A DNA stretch of 64,000 nucleotides from DATJLY01 sp035532935. Its GTDB lineage: Bacteria; Pseudomonadota; Alphaproteobacteria; ATCC43930; CGMCC-115725. The notes below the pieces were generated by a model. That model was not told the DNA's origin. It searched no databases and saw nothing but the letters and a program-made list of their open reading frames with translations. Of the stretch, positions 1 to 8,133 are shown piece by piece (within the stretch, counting starts at the first letter, position 1; each line of letters begins with the position of its first letter). Location: positions 1 through 64,000 of the forward strand of contig DATKQE010000071.1 in the NCBI GenBank assembly GCA_035532935.1. Direction: 5' to 3'. Position numbers and translations under genes: made by a program.

Positions 1-442
1 ACAAGGACGCGAAAAGCAAGCCCGCTCAATCCGCCCTCCACCCGACAAACCGAGAAAATTCAAACCCCAAAACCCAAACCCCCACACCCAGCCCTTACCA
101 CGAACAACAAAAACCCGCTATCCATATCAAATCTACGGCCGCGCCCCATCGAGCCTGCCGTCGCTTAACGCTTGAGCCTCAGCTTATTTTTACGATGAAT
201 CATGGCTTTTGGATTAACGGATCGACCCGCAACCGATCGCGTGTCACCGATTTCGGCCCCCGGCGCCGGCCGCGCCAGCTCTGGTCCAAACCGGCCACCG
301 CCGCGTATCAGGAACGGCACCGGCCGCCCCGCCGGCGCCTGGCCGGAGGGCAGAGCTCGCACCGGATAAATCCCTTGTTGATGCCTGTGCGGCGATCTTG
401 ACGGGCATATCTGTGGCTCGCGTGATGGTCTAGAGACGTAGC
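1..442. other. Non-coding leader, no gene seen
   Basis: No open frame here looks like a protein; the short frames on both strands are low-complexity shadows. The first 130 bases are unusually rich in A and C, nearly free of G and T in places, and hold a C-run array (65-94) described separately. Around 170-191 a weak imperfect hairpin (GCTTGAG pairing with CTCAGC) is followed by a T-rich stretch and might be a terminator for a gene left of the window; this is a weak call. The last 20 bases before 443 would carry the epimerase ribosome binding site, with GAGACG as the only purine-rich stretch. Confidence 0.5.
65..94 (-). other. Potential G-quadruplex motif on the minus strand
   Basis: Five runs of three or more C on the plus strand (65-68, 73-75, 79-83, 87-89, 92-94), separated by 2 to 4 bases, give five G-runs with short loops on the minus strand. 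This satisfies the usual G3+N1-7 definition of an intramolecular G-quadruplex. It lies about 350 bases before the epimerase gene. A regulatory role is not shown by the sequence. Confidence 0.45.
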
Positions 443-1378
443 ATGGCACAATTCCTCGTCACGGGCGGTTGCGGCTTCATCGGCTCGCATCTCGCGGATG
501 CGTTGGTTGGCCGCGGGCACCGGGTGCGCATTCTCGACAACCTCTCCAGTGGCAAGCGTGAGAACGCGCCGGCCGCAGCCGAGCTGGTCGTCGGCGACAT
601 CACCGACCGCGCCGTCGTGCGCGCTTGCACGGGTGATGTCGACGGCATCTTCCATCTTGCGGCGGTCGCCTCGGTCGAGCAGAGCAACGGCGACTGGGTT
701 GGCTGCCACGTCGTCAATCTTACCGGCTGCATCAACATCTTCGACGCCGCCCGCCGCAGCGCCGGGCCGGGGGTGCGGGTCGTCTACGCTTCGAGCGCTG
801 CGGTCTACGGCGACGCCGACGCCGTGCCCCTCCAGGAAACGACGCCGCCGCACCCGACCCATCCCTATGGCGCCGACAAGCTCGGCTGCGAGCTGCACGG
901 CCGCGTCGCCAGCCGACTCTACCTGGTGCCGACGGTCGGCCTGCGGCTGTTCAATGTCTACGGGCCGCGACAGGATCCGTGCTCACCCTATTCGGGCGTC
1001 ATCTCGATCTTCGCCGAGCGTCTGGGGCGCAAGGCACCGCTCGCCATCCATGGCGACGGCCGCCAGGTGCGTGATTTTGTCGCTGTGGCGGACGTGGTCG
1101 CCTTCTTCATCGCCGCGATGGAGGCGCGCGAACGGGCCGGCACAGCCTACAACGTCTGCACCGGGATCGGCACCACGGTGCTCGAACTGGCGGCAACGAT
1201 GGCCGACCGCCTTGGCGTGACGCCGGTGTTCGAATACGCGGCGGCCCGGGCGGGCGATATCCGCAGCTCGATCGGCGACCCCGGACAGGCCGCCCGCCAG
1301 CTCGGCTGCACGGCCAAGCTTTCGCTGCGGCAAGGGCTGGGCTTGCTGTTCGCCGACGCCGCTGGCAAGCGTGGTTAG
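443..1378 (+). CDS. NAD-dependent epimerase/dehydratase (UDP-sugar 4-epimerase type)
   Basis: Extended short-chain dehydrogenase of 311 residues, the normal length for the GalE/WbpP/RmlB class, which interconverts nucleotide sugars for polysaccharide synthesis in the cytoplasm. The NAD-binding GxxGxxG turn is at residues 8-14 (GGCGFIG). The catalytic serine region YASSAAVYGD is at 115-124 and the YxxxK pair is Tyr142/Lys146 (YGADK). The exact sugar cannot be read from sequence. It starts at an ATG with a modest GAGACG upstream. It lies at the left edge of an exosortase-associated polysaccharide locus, so supplying a sugar precursor for that polymer is the likely role. It converges with the protease gene after it. 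Confidence 0.85.
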   Translation: MAQFLVTGGCGFIGSHLADALVGRGHRVRILDNLSSGKRENAPAAAELVVGDITDRAVVRACTGDVDGIFHLAAVASVEQSNGDWVGCHVVNLTGCINIFDAARRSAGPGVRVVYASSAAVYGDADAVPLQETTPPHPTHPYGADKLGCELHGRVASRLYLVPTVGLRLFNVYGPRQDPCSPYSGVISIFAERLGRKAPLAIHGDGRQVRDFVAVADVVAFFIAAMEARERAGTAYNVCTGIGTTVLELAATMADRLGVTPVFEYAAARAGDIRSSIGDPGQAARQLGCTAKLSLRQGLGLLFADAAGKRG

Positions 1379-1403
1379 GGCAGGCCTTCGGCGGCCGGGT
1401 CCG

Positions 1404-2243
1404 CTATCGCCAGCAGCCGACCTGACGGACGAAGCCGTTCGCCTTCTTCAAAAGTTGGTCCGGCGTAAGCCCGCGCGACGGTCGTGCCGGCAGGTAGGCG
1501 ATGGCGCTGCGACGAAGGAAGTCGAAGACCGTGCGATTGGCGATGGCGAAGCCGATATCGTCGACGACATGGCCGGAGCGTTGATAAACGGCAACGGTGT
1601 CGACCTTGGCCACGACCACGCCGACGACCGCGCCGGTATCGTCGAGCACCGGGCTGCCGCTATTGCCCGGGTGTACCGAGCCATGAAAGAAATATCGCGG
1701 CCGCGCCGACACCAAGTCCTGTTCGCGTGCCGAAATCGGTCGCAATTCCGCCTCGAGCACCACCAGCCCGTGCTCGGGATATCCCACGACCGCAAGGTTG
1801 TTGCCGGTTTCCGTGTAGAGCGCCGTCTCGAAGCGGGCCGGCTCGGCCATCGGGGCGGCGGTCTCGATCACGGCAAGATCGTCGCTCGGGCTGCCGGCGA
1901 CGAGCTTGGCGTGCACCTCCTTGCCCTCGACCCCATTTCCCACCGTCACTGCCGCGCACTGGCCGGCTACGTGATAATTGGTCAGGACCTTGTCGGGCGC
2001 GATGAAGAACCCGGTGCCGACCCCGATCTCGCGGCGTCCCTGCAGTCCGGCCGGCGGCGCCTGTTCGAGGGCGCGCTCGATGTAACGGTCGCGCCGCTCC
2101 TCCGCCTTGGTCTCGGCCGGTGGAGGGGGCGACATCGCGACCGCGGGCGCGGGTGGTGGTCTGGACAAGGGATTGGCCGTGCATCCGGCGATCCCTACCA
2201 CCGCCAGTGCCGAGAGTAATCCTCTCGCCACGACACTCCGCAC
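1404..2243 (-). CDS. Trypsin-like serine protease lipoprotein (S1C/DegP-like fold)
   Basis: 279-residue protein with a short hydrophobic N-terminus ending in a lipobox (IAGC, Cys21), so probably a lipoprotein of the inner or outer membrane. A Pro-rich linker (24-44) precedes a chymotrypsin-fold protease domain. The triad is visible: His91 in TNYHV, Asp122 in DDLAV and Ser195 in GNSGSPV. There is no PDZ domain, unlike DegP/DegS. It starts with GTG. Its role could be periplasmic quality control or processing of an exported protein; the sequence does not identify a substrate. It is transcribed divergently from the next gene. Confidence 0.8.
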   Translation of the reverse strand: MRSVVARGLLSALAVVGIAGCTANPLSRPPPAPAVAMSPPPPAETKAEERRDRYIERALEQAPPAGLQGRREIGVGTGFFIAPDKVLTNYHVAGQCAAVTVGNGVEGKEVHAKLVAGSPSDDLAVIETAAPMAEPARFETALYTETGNNLAVVGYPEHGLVVLEAELRPISAREQDLVSARPRYFFHGSVHPGNSGSPVLDDTGAVVGVVVAKVDTVAVYQRSGHVVDDIGFAIANRTVFDFLRRSAIAYLPARPSRGLTPDQLLKKANGFVRQVGCWR

Positions 2244-2432
2244 CCGGCGTCCTCCTTACTGCGACCGGCGACCCCCCGGCGAATACCGCGACAAGACGGC
2301 ACTCCGGCAGTGCCTGTTTCTTTTTTGAATTCTCCACAAATTTTCCGTAACGTCGAGGCGCAACCTCTGGTTCCTCTACGTGGGATTAATTCTGCCTAAG
2401 GGCACCTTATTATTGGTCCCGGCGCGTCGCGA

Positions 2433-3584
2433 ATGAGGCATAATTGGGACATGCGCGCGGCGAGGCCGGAAACCGGGATCGTGCGGCGGTGGGGTGCCCC
2501 CTGCCGGCGGCGGCAAGGCCGGCTGGCATCGTGGCCGGCGGCGGCGGTCCTGACACTCCTCGCCGGTACAGCGACGGCGGCGCCGCTCCTGCCCGCACTC
2601 GAGCCGCAAGCGCAACGGACCGAAGCCTCCGTTCCGGCATCGAATTCGAACATTTGGAGCGTGCTCCCGCGCGGCGAACATATGGTGGAACGCCTTTCCT
2701 TCACCGTTCCGGCGCAAGACGGTCTCGCGCTCGGCACATCCGCGTTGGAAGCGGCGCTTCTGGTCGATCCGGCTGAGGAGAGCCGCCAAGCCGTCGCCCA
2801 GTCGCTGCAGGAGAGCCCGCTTGTGCGCCGGATCCTGGGCAGTACCTTCGCGATCCACGAGCCCGACCAGATGCCGCAGATGCAGACGGCGACGGCTGTG
2901 GATCCTGACATCGGGCGGGCAGTGGGCGGTCCGGGTTTCGCCGATGACGGCCGGGCTTTACCGTCAACCGGAGGCCCCGTGGCGGCGGACGCCACCGGCG
3001 CGCCGCGAGGTGCGGCGCAGCAACGCCCCCCGCCCGAACAGATGGACAACGTTTCGCTGGTTCAGGATGACGGCCCGACACTGCGCACGGTGGCGCGATC
3101 GATCGTTTCGGTGCAGCGCCCGAATGAGCGCCGGCGGCCACAGACTGTGACGCAGTCGGTTGCCACGGCCGCCGACGATGTGACCGGCACCAATTTCAGC
3201 CTCGGCGAGCAGCTCCTCGACAGCCGCGTGCTCGGTGACGCGCTGCGGACGGTCGTGCGGCCCAATGCCGCCTATGGCCTCGATAACAGCTTCTCGATTT
3301 TCGGACAGGGCAGGTTTGAGCTGCAGCTCGACCTCTCCGCGGGCCTGGGAAGCATCAACCTGACCGAGACCTCGACCGGCGCCGCGCTCTCCATCCCGCT
3401 GGAGGACCGGGTCACCGATGGCGAGAAGCCGCGACCAAATACAAATCCCCCGGAAAAGTTCAATCTCGTCGAGACCGTTCTCAACTTCGTGACCAGCGCG
3501 ACCGGCGTGTTTGCGATCGTGCTCGGAGGATGCCTCTTCGTCCTTTTGGCAATGTTCCGTGTCGCGCTGACACTTCGCCGTTAG
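2433..3584 (+). CDS. Hypothetical exported protein with C-terminal membrane anchor
   Basis: Not recognised. 383 residues from the first ATG, or 377 from the ATG at 2451. The N-terminus is Arg-rich followed by a hydrophobic segment ending ATAAP, consistent with a signal peptide with a long n-region. The middle is Pro/Ala/Gln-rich and low in complexity, then comes a more ordered stretch (about 250-330). The end is a single hydrophobic segment (about 355-378) followed by ALTLRR. That layout (signal, extracytoplasmic body, terminal helix, basic tail) resembles sorted proteins, but no PEP motif is present before the helix. It could be a membrane-tethered envelope protein of the neighbouring polysaccharide locus. 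Confidence 0.6.
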   Translation: MRHNWDMRAARPETGIVRRWGAPCRRRQGRLASWPAAAVLTLLAGTATAAPLLPALEPQAQRTEASVPASNSNIWSVLPRGEHMVERLSFTVPAQDGLALGTSALEAALLVDPAEESRQAVAQSLQESPLVRRILGSTFAIHEPDQMPQMQTATAVDPDIGRAVGGPGFADDGRALPSTGGPVAADATGAPRGAAQQRPPPEQMDNVSLVQDDGPTLRTVARSIVSVQRPNERRRPQTVTQSVATAADDVTGTNFSLGEQLLDSRVLGDALRTVVRPNAAYGLDNSFSIFGQGRFELQLDLSAGLGSINLTETSTGAALSIPLEDRVTDGEKPRPNTNPPEKFNLVETVLNFVTSATGVFAIVLGGCLFVLLAMFRVALTLRR

Positions 3585-4203
3585 GTCGAGCCTCCGCGGG
3601 ACTTTTTCGGCATCCGCGCGGGCGCATCGAGACGCGCCTCGCCAACCGCGATCGAGTTGGCGGTACGGTCTGCGCTCACCATCGCATTTCCGCCATGAAG
3701 CGCGACGCGGACCCCCGCTGCAGAAGCGGCTCGACATGACGCAAAAATGCGTATAACTCTTTAGGGGCACGTGAAGCTCGGAACATGGTTAGCGTCCAAT
3801 TGATTCGCACGAGTTCCCCTGAAACGCGCGTCATCACTTCAAATGATGATGCGCTGATGCGGCATTCTTGAGATAATATTGTGTCATTTTTCAGTCATCC
3901 CCCAGAATATACTGGAGAGTTCGCGCTAGATTCTCGGAAACAACGAACATAATGTCAGATTGGTACTGTATTGTTAGCAATTTTTTAACCGATCGGAGTT
4001 GATTTTACTGAAGACGCAGCGAATAGAGGCGACCGGAGTGGTGCAGGCAACGATGGTGAGGTCTTAGAAAAAGGGTCTGTCGGATCCGTTCAGACAGGCT
4101 CGCAGGCCGCACGGTGTCGAGTGACATAGTCACCTTGCCGGGGAACATTTGATGAGGCATCGGCTGCGTCGTGCCGCGCCCTTTTCGCGGGGGATAGCAA
4201 GAT
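3585..4203. other. 619-base AT-richer intergenic region upstream of the acyltransferase
   Basis: No convincing coding frame. The stretch from about 3740 to 4020 is clearly richer in A and T than the flanking genes, with runs such as AATTTTTTAA near 3978, typical of a promoter region or of sequence acquired from elsewhere. It contains a 21-base lux-box-like dyad (4075-4095), listed separately. No sigma-54 site of acceptable spacing was found; a TGG...TTG arrangement near 3960 has the wrong spacing. The end carries a purine-rich GGGGGATA before the acyltransferase ATG. Confidence 0.5.
4075..4095. promoter_or_regulatory. Lux-box-like dyad upstream of the acyltransferase
   Basis: Arms GTCTG (4075-4079) and CAGAC (4091-4095) flank the perfect palindrome CGGATCCG (4081-4088). 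The core CTG..GGATC..CAG resembles the Vibrio fischeri lux box core CTGTAGGATCGTACAG, with one extra base. It lies 109 bases before the ATG of a gene whose product has the LuxI-like acyltransferase fold. No LuxR-type regulator is visible in the window, so operator function is an inference. Confidence 0.35.
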
Positions 4204-5001
4204 ATGTTTGAAGCCGTTCAAGCGGACACACCGGAGAAGCAACGAAAGGCGTTTCAGCTTCGGTACCAGGTTTACTGCGTCGAGCGCAATTTCCTGGATC
4301 CGGCGGACAACCCGGACGGGCTCGAGCGCGATGAGTATGATGACCACGCCGTCCAAGGGGTGTTAAGCGATCGCGAGACCGGAATAACCGTCGGGACAGT
4401 CCGCCTCGTCATGCACAAACGAGGAGCGAGGCACGGTTGCCTGCCGATCCACAAATTGTGCCAGGATCCGCTGGTCCATCGCCGGGACGTCCTGCCACTG
4501 GAGACCACCTGCGAACTTTCTCGATTTGCGATTTCGAAGGAGCTCCGACGCCGCGTGACCGATGACGGCGGGCGCGAGGCGGGGCCTTGCGAAGTCGAAA
4601 TGGCGACGCGTCCCTGGCTTCCCCATATCACCTTGGGCCTGATTGCCGTGGCCCTGCAGATGGGCCTTGCCCATCGCGTCGATAACGTCTGTGCGATCAT
4701 GGAACCCTCACTGCTCCGCTTGGTCGCGCGCCTGGGCTTCCATTTCGAGCCGGTCGGACCGTTGATCCCCTATCACGGCTGGCGGCAGCCCTGCTATGCG
4801 CCCGCCCGGACTCTGTGCGAACGGGTCGCCGTAGAGCATCCTGCAATCTGGAAGATCATTACCAACGAAAGTCGGCTTCCGTCGCCGCATTGCGGAGAAT
4901 TCGACGACCGGATACCGCGTCGCCCGATCAGCATCGGCACGTCATCGCTGCGGCGGAACGCCGCCGGCGACCTTGCCGACGTCGCGGAGAAGGCGGCATG
5001 A
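4204..5001 (+). CDS. PEP-CTERM/exosortase system-associated N-acyltransferase (LuxI/FeeM fold), copy 1
   Basis: 265 residues, similar in layout to the exosortase-associated acyltransferase family (TIGR03694), which shares the GNAT-like fold of acyl-homoserine lactone synthases and the N-acyl amino acid synthase FeeM. Such enzymes move an acyl chain from acyl-ACP or acyl-CoA to an amine. Hallmarks are the N-terminal LRYQVYCVERNFLDP block, the ELSRFAI strand, LPHITLGL and the CAIMEPSLLRL helix. The ATG follows GGGGGATA. It heads a plus-strand cassette with an ABC exporter and a ThiF-nitroreductase protein. A paralogue lies at 14900. The acyl acceptor is unknown. Confidence 0.85.
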   Translation: MFEAVQADTPEKQRKAFQLRYQVYCVERNFLDPADNPDGLERDEYDDHAVQGVLSDRETGITVGTVRLVMHKRGARHGCLPIHKLCQDPLVHRRDVLPLETTCELSRFAISKELRRRVTDDGGREAGPCEVEMATRPWLPHITLGLIAVALQMGLAHRVDNVCAIMEPSLLRLVARLGFHFEPVGPLIPYHGWRQPCYAPARTLCERVAVEHPAIWKIITNESRLPSPHCGEFDDRIPRRPISIGTSSLRRNAAGDLADVAEKAA

Positions 5002-5092
5002 ACACGGTTGCATGATGATGATGTGCGCAAGGCGTTTATTAAGACGATGTTAATCCGCGTCATACTTATATCGACGCCCGGGCCAAGGCCCG

Positions 5093-6352
5093 ATGTCCGC
5101 GGCGCCAAGCGATGACCAGGATACGCTGCTAGGGAGTGAGTGCGTCTTGCCTGTGGACATCGATGTCCAGCCGACAGACTTTGTGGTTCCGGCCGCCGGC
5201 CGCGTTCGGCGGCGATGGCTGGCTTCCGTGGCGCTTACGCTCGCGTGGCGCAACCTGGCACAGGATCGGATCCGCTTCGCCACCACGCTTGCCGGGGTCG
5301 CGTTCTCCGTCGTTCTGATGGCGGCGCAACTCGCCTTGCTGCTCGGGTTCACCGCGACGTCATCGAGCCTCATCGACCACGCCAACGCCGATTTCTGGGT
5401 CGCGGCGGTCGGCGCGCGCAACGTCGATCAGTCGGGCGACCTTCGCCTGCACGAACGCTACCGCGCGCTTGCCGTCCCGGGCGTCGCCACGGCGGCCTCG
5501 CTCGTCGTCCGCTTCGCGCCGTGGAAGCGGCCCGACGGCGGCACCGAGACGGTCATCGTTGTCGGCGTCGATCTCCAGCATCCGGGATTGCAGCCGTGGA
5601 ATTTCGCGGCGGGCAATGTCGATGATTTGCGCTGGCCGGACGGCATCGTCATCGATCGCCTCTATGCGCAGAAGCTCGGCGTGCATGCGCTGGGCGACAC
5701 GGTCGAAATCTACGGCCACCGTGCGCGCGTCGTCGGTTTCACGCACGGCATCCGTACCTTCACCCAGGCGCCTTACGTCTTCGCTTCGGTGCGGGAGGCG
5801 CAGCGCCTGACCAACGCGAGCCCCGATACCGGCAGCTATCTTCTCGTATCGGCGGAGCCGGGCGCCGATCTGGGCGCGCTGCATCGCGCGCTTGCGGCGC
5901 AGTTCCCCAGTCTCGACGTCTGGAGTGCGTCGGGCTTTTCGTGGCAGACGCGCTCGTACTGGCTGTTCTCGACGGGAGCCGGCGCGGCGCTGGTTCTGGC
6001 GGCGGTGCTCGGCCTCATCGTCGGCATGATCATCGTCGCGCAGACACTCTATGCCTCGACCATGGAGCGGCTTTCCGAGTTCGCGACGCTCCGCGCGATG
6101 GGTGCGCCAGCAAATTATCTCTACGGCATCATTCTCCAGCAGGGCCTGATGAGCGCGGCCATCGGCTTTGCCATCGGTCTCTCGGTCGCCCAGACCATCG
6201 TCCATGCCGCGCATGATGCGAACGCCGCCATGCTCCTGCCGTTGCCGTTGGTGGCCGGGCTTGGGGTCGCGACCGTCGCCATGTGCGCCGGCGCTGCCGT
6301 GACCTCGATCCGCCGCGCCGTCAGGGCCGAGCCGGCCATGATCTTCCGATAG
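5093..6352 (+). CDS. ABC transporter permease, DevC/FtsX-like
   Basis: 419 residues. A cytoplasmic N-terminal extension (about 50 residues) precedes TM1 (about 65-90), then a large periplasmic domain (about 95-300) and three C-terminal TM helices (about 300-415). This MacB/FtsX topology is shared with DevC of the cyanobacterial DevBCA glycolipid exporter. It is encoded just before its ATPase (9-base gap) and membrane fusion protein, so the three form one tripartite exporter. It is probably the efflux route for the product of the upstream acyltransferase and downstream ThiF-nitroreductase enzyme, by context only. The start codon follows a weak AAGG. Confidence 0.83.
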   Translation: MSAAPSDDQDTLLGSECVLPVDIDVQPTDFVVPAAGRVRRRWLASVALTLAWRNLAQDRIRFATTLAGVAFSVVLMAAQLALLLGFTATSSSLIDHANADFWVAAVGARNVDQSGDLRLHERYRALAVPGVATAASLVVRFAPWKRPDGGTETVIVVGVDLQHPGLQPWNFAAGNVDDLRWPDGIVIDRLYAQKLGVHALGDTVEIYGHRARVVGFTHGIRTFTQAPYVFASVREAQRLTNASPDTGSYLLVSAEPGADLGALHRALAAQFPSLDVWSASGFSWQTRSYWLFSTGAGAALVLAAVLGLIVGMIIVAQTLYASTMERLSEFATLRAMGAPANYLYGIILQQGLMSAAIGFAIGLSVAQTIVHAAHDANAAMLLPLPLVAGLGVATVAMCAGAAVTSIRRAVRAEPAMIFR

Positions 6353-6361
6353 GGCAAGGCG

Positions 6362-7087
6362 ATGAAGCACCCCGCTTTCATCCAGGTCGAGGCCGCCTCG
6401 CTTCTCTATGGCAAGGGCACCGCCGCGGTACAGGCGGTGGACCAGGTGACATTTGACATCCGCGGCGGCGAGCTGCTCGTGCTCATGGGACCGTCCGGCA
6501 GCGGCAAGACCAGCCTCCTGCAGATGATCGGCGGCCTGGTTCGGCCGTCGTCCGGCCGCATTCTCGTTGACGGCCGCTCCATCAACACGCTCTGCGAGCG
6601 CGATCTGAGCCTGATGCGGCTGCACAAGATCGGCTTCATCTTTCAGCATTACAACCTGTTCCGGAACCTGCGCGCCTGGGAGAACGTCGCCGTCGCCTTC
6701 GAGCTCCTGGGCCTCAACCGCAAGGCTTGCGAGCGCAGCAGCCGTTCCTTGCTGGAGCGCATGGACATCGCCCATCGTGCCGAAGCCTTTCCCCACGAAT
6801 TGAGCGGCGGCCAGCGTCAGCGCGTCGCGGTGGCGCGGGCGCTCGCGGGCGATCCCGGCGTGCTGCTGGCCGACGAGCCGACGGCCGCGCTCGACTCGCA
6901 AAGCGGCGAGCGCATCGGGCTCCTGCTGCGCGACCTCGCGCACCAGGATGGGAGAGCGGTGGTCATCGTCACCCATGACCAGCGCCTCGCCGCCTTCGCG
7001 GACCGCACGATCCGGCTCGCGGACGGCAGGATTGCGCCGACCGACGTGCCCGCTCGAGAGCTTCGCTTGGCAGCAGGATTTGCATGA
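6362..7087 (+). CDS. ABC transporter ATP-binding protein, DevA/LolD-like
   Basis: 241-residue ATPase of the MacB/LolD/DevA class. The Walker A motif is GPSGSGKT, the signature is LSGGQRQR, Walker B is VLLADEPTAALD, and the switch histidine is in VTHD. All catalytic motifs are intact. It drives the permease encoded 9 bases upstream. An AAGGCG ribosome site precedes the ATG, and the stop overlaps the next gene's start by 4 bases (ATGA), so translation is coupled. Confidence 0.93.
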   Translation: MKHPAFIQVEAASLLYGKGTAAVQAVDQVTFDIRGGELLVLMGPSGSGKTSLLQMIGGLVRPSSGRILVDGRSINTLCERDLSLMRLHKIGFIFQHYNLFRNLRAWENVAVAFELLGLNRKACERSSRSLLERMDIAHRAEAFPHELSGGQRQRVAVARALAGDPGVLLADEPTAALDSQSGERIGLLLRDLAHQDGRAVVIVTHDQRLAAFADRTIRLADGRIAPTDVPARELRLAAGFA

Positions 7088-8130
7088 TGATGCGCAGGAT
7101 CTGGCCGATAGCCATCGTCGCCGCGGTCGCGGCATTCGCGATACCGCTCGTCGCGATCGGCAACGACCATCAAGAGGCGATGACCGACAACGCTCCGCCG
7201 GCACCCTTGCCGCAGCACGTAGTGGTGGCGCCGGGCATCGTCGAGCCCGCGACCGAAGAACGCGACATTGCCGCTTCCGTCACCGGTACGCTCGAAGGGC
7301 CGATGCCGGCCGAGGGGCAGAAGATCGCCGTGGGCGACATCATCGCCGAGGTCCAGAACCAGGACCTGAAAGCCGAACTTGCCGTTGCCGAGGCGCAAGT
7401 CGCCATCCGGCAAAACGAGCTCGACCGGTTGATGGCGGGCGCGCGCACCGAGGAACGCCAGGAAGCGGCAGCGGAGCTGCAGCAGACCGAGGCCCAGCTC
7501 CAGCTTGCGCAAAAGAATTTCGGACGCCGCCAGACCCTCGTCCAGCGTGGCATCGCCTCGGTCGAATCGGCCGACGCGGCGCGCGCCGATTACCAATCCG
7601 CGCTGGCGCGCCGCAATCTCATGGCGGCGCGGGTCGCGCTGATCAATGCGCCGCCGCGGCCGGAAGACGTGGCGATCGCCACCGCCAATCTGACTGCCGC
7701 CAAGGCCCAGGTCGCCGACCTCAACGCCCGGATCGAGAAGACGCGCATGCGCTCGCCGATCAACGGCATCGTCCTGAAGCGCTACAAGGAGCCCGGCGAA
7801 ACCGTCTCCAACATACCGCCGACCCTCGTCGCCATCGTCGGCGACGTATCGCATCTGCGCGTCCGGGCCGAGGTCGACGAAGCCGATATCGCGCACGTCC
7901 AGCTCGGCCAGCACGTTACCGTCACGGCCGACGCCTTTGGCCAAAGGCGCTTTACCGGTACCGTGGTCAAGATCGGCTCGCGGCTCGGTCCCAAATACAT
8001 CAAGACCGACGCGCCCGGCGAGCGCTTCGACACCAAGGTGCTCGACACCATGGTCGCGCTGGACGGGCATCCGCCGCTGCCGTCCGGCCTGCGCGTCACG
8101 GTGCTGTTCGACGCCGTGCCGCAAAGCTAG
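7084..8130 (+). CDS. Periplasmic adaptor (membrane fusion protein), DevB/HlyD-like
   Basis: 348 residues with one N-terminal membrane helix (about 6-25), a short lipoyl-type half motif, a long coiled-coil hairpin (about 90-215, rich in Ala, Glu and Gln), the second lipoyl half (MRSPINGIVLKRYKEPGE) and a beta-barrel region. This is the adaptor fold that links an inner-membrane ABC pump to an outer-membrane TolC-like channel. No outer-membrane channel gene is present nearby. The start is one of three consecutive ATG codons overlapping the ATPase stop. Confidence 0.88.
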   Translation: MMMRRIWPIAIVAAVAAFAIPLVAIGNDHQEAMTDNAPPAPLPQHVVVAPGIVEPATEERDIAASVTGTLEGPMPAEGQKIAVGDIIAEVQNQDLKAELAVAEAQVAIRQNELDRLMAGARTEERQEAAAELQQTEAQLQLAQKNFGRRQTLVQRGIASVESADAARADYQSALARRNLMAARVALINAPPRPEDVAIATANLTAAKAQVADLNARIEKTRMRSPINGIVLKRYKEPGETVSNIPPTLVAIVGDVSHLRVRAEVDEADIAHVQLGQHVTVTADAFGQRRFTGTVVKIGSRLGPKYIKTDAPGERFDTKVLDTMVALDGHPPLPSGLRVTVLFDAVPQS

Positions 8131-8133
8131 CGC

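Noticed and set aside
3958..3975. Possible sigma-54 site upstream of acyltransferase copy 1
   Set aside because: TGGTACTG is present, but the GC pair of the -12 element is absent and the spacing is wrong, unlike the site at 13043.
5360..7204. 614-residue minus-strand open frame across the ABC genes
   Set aside because: It lies antisense to the permease and ATPase genes, which have complete family motifs. The translated product is Arg/Ala/Asp-rich noise typical of GC-rich shadows.
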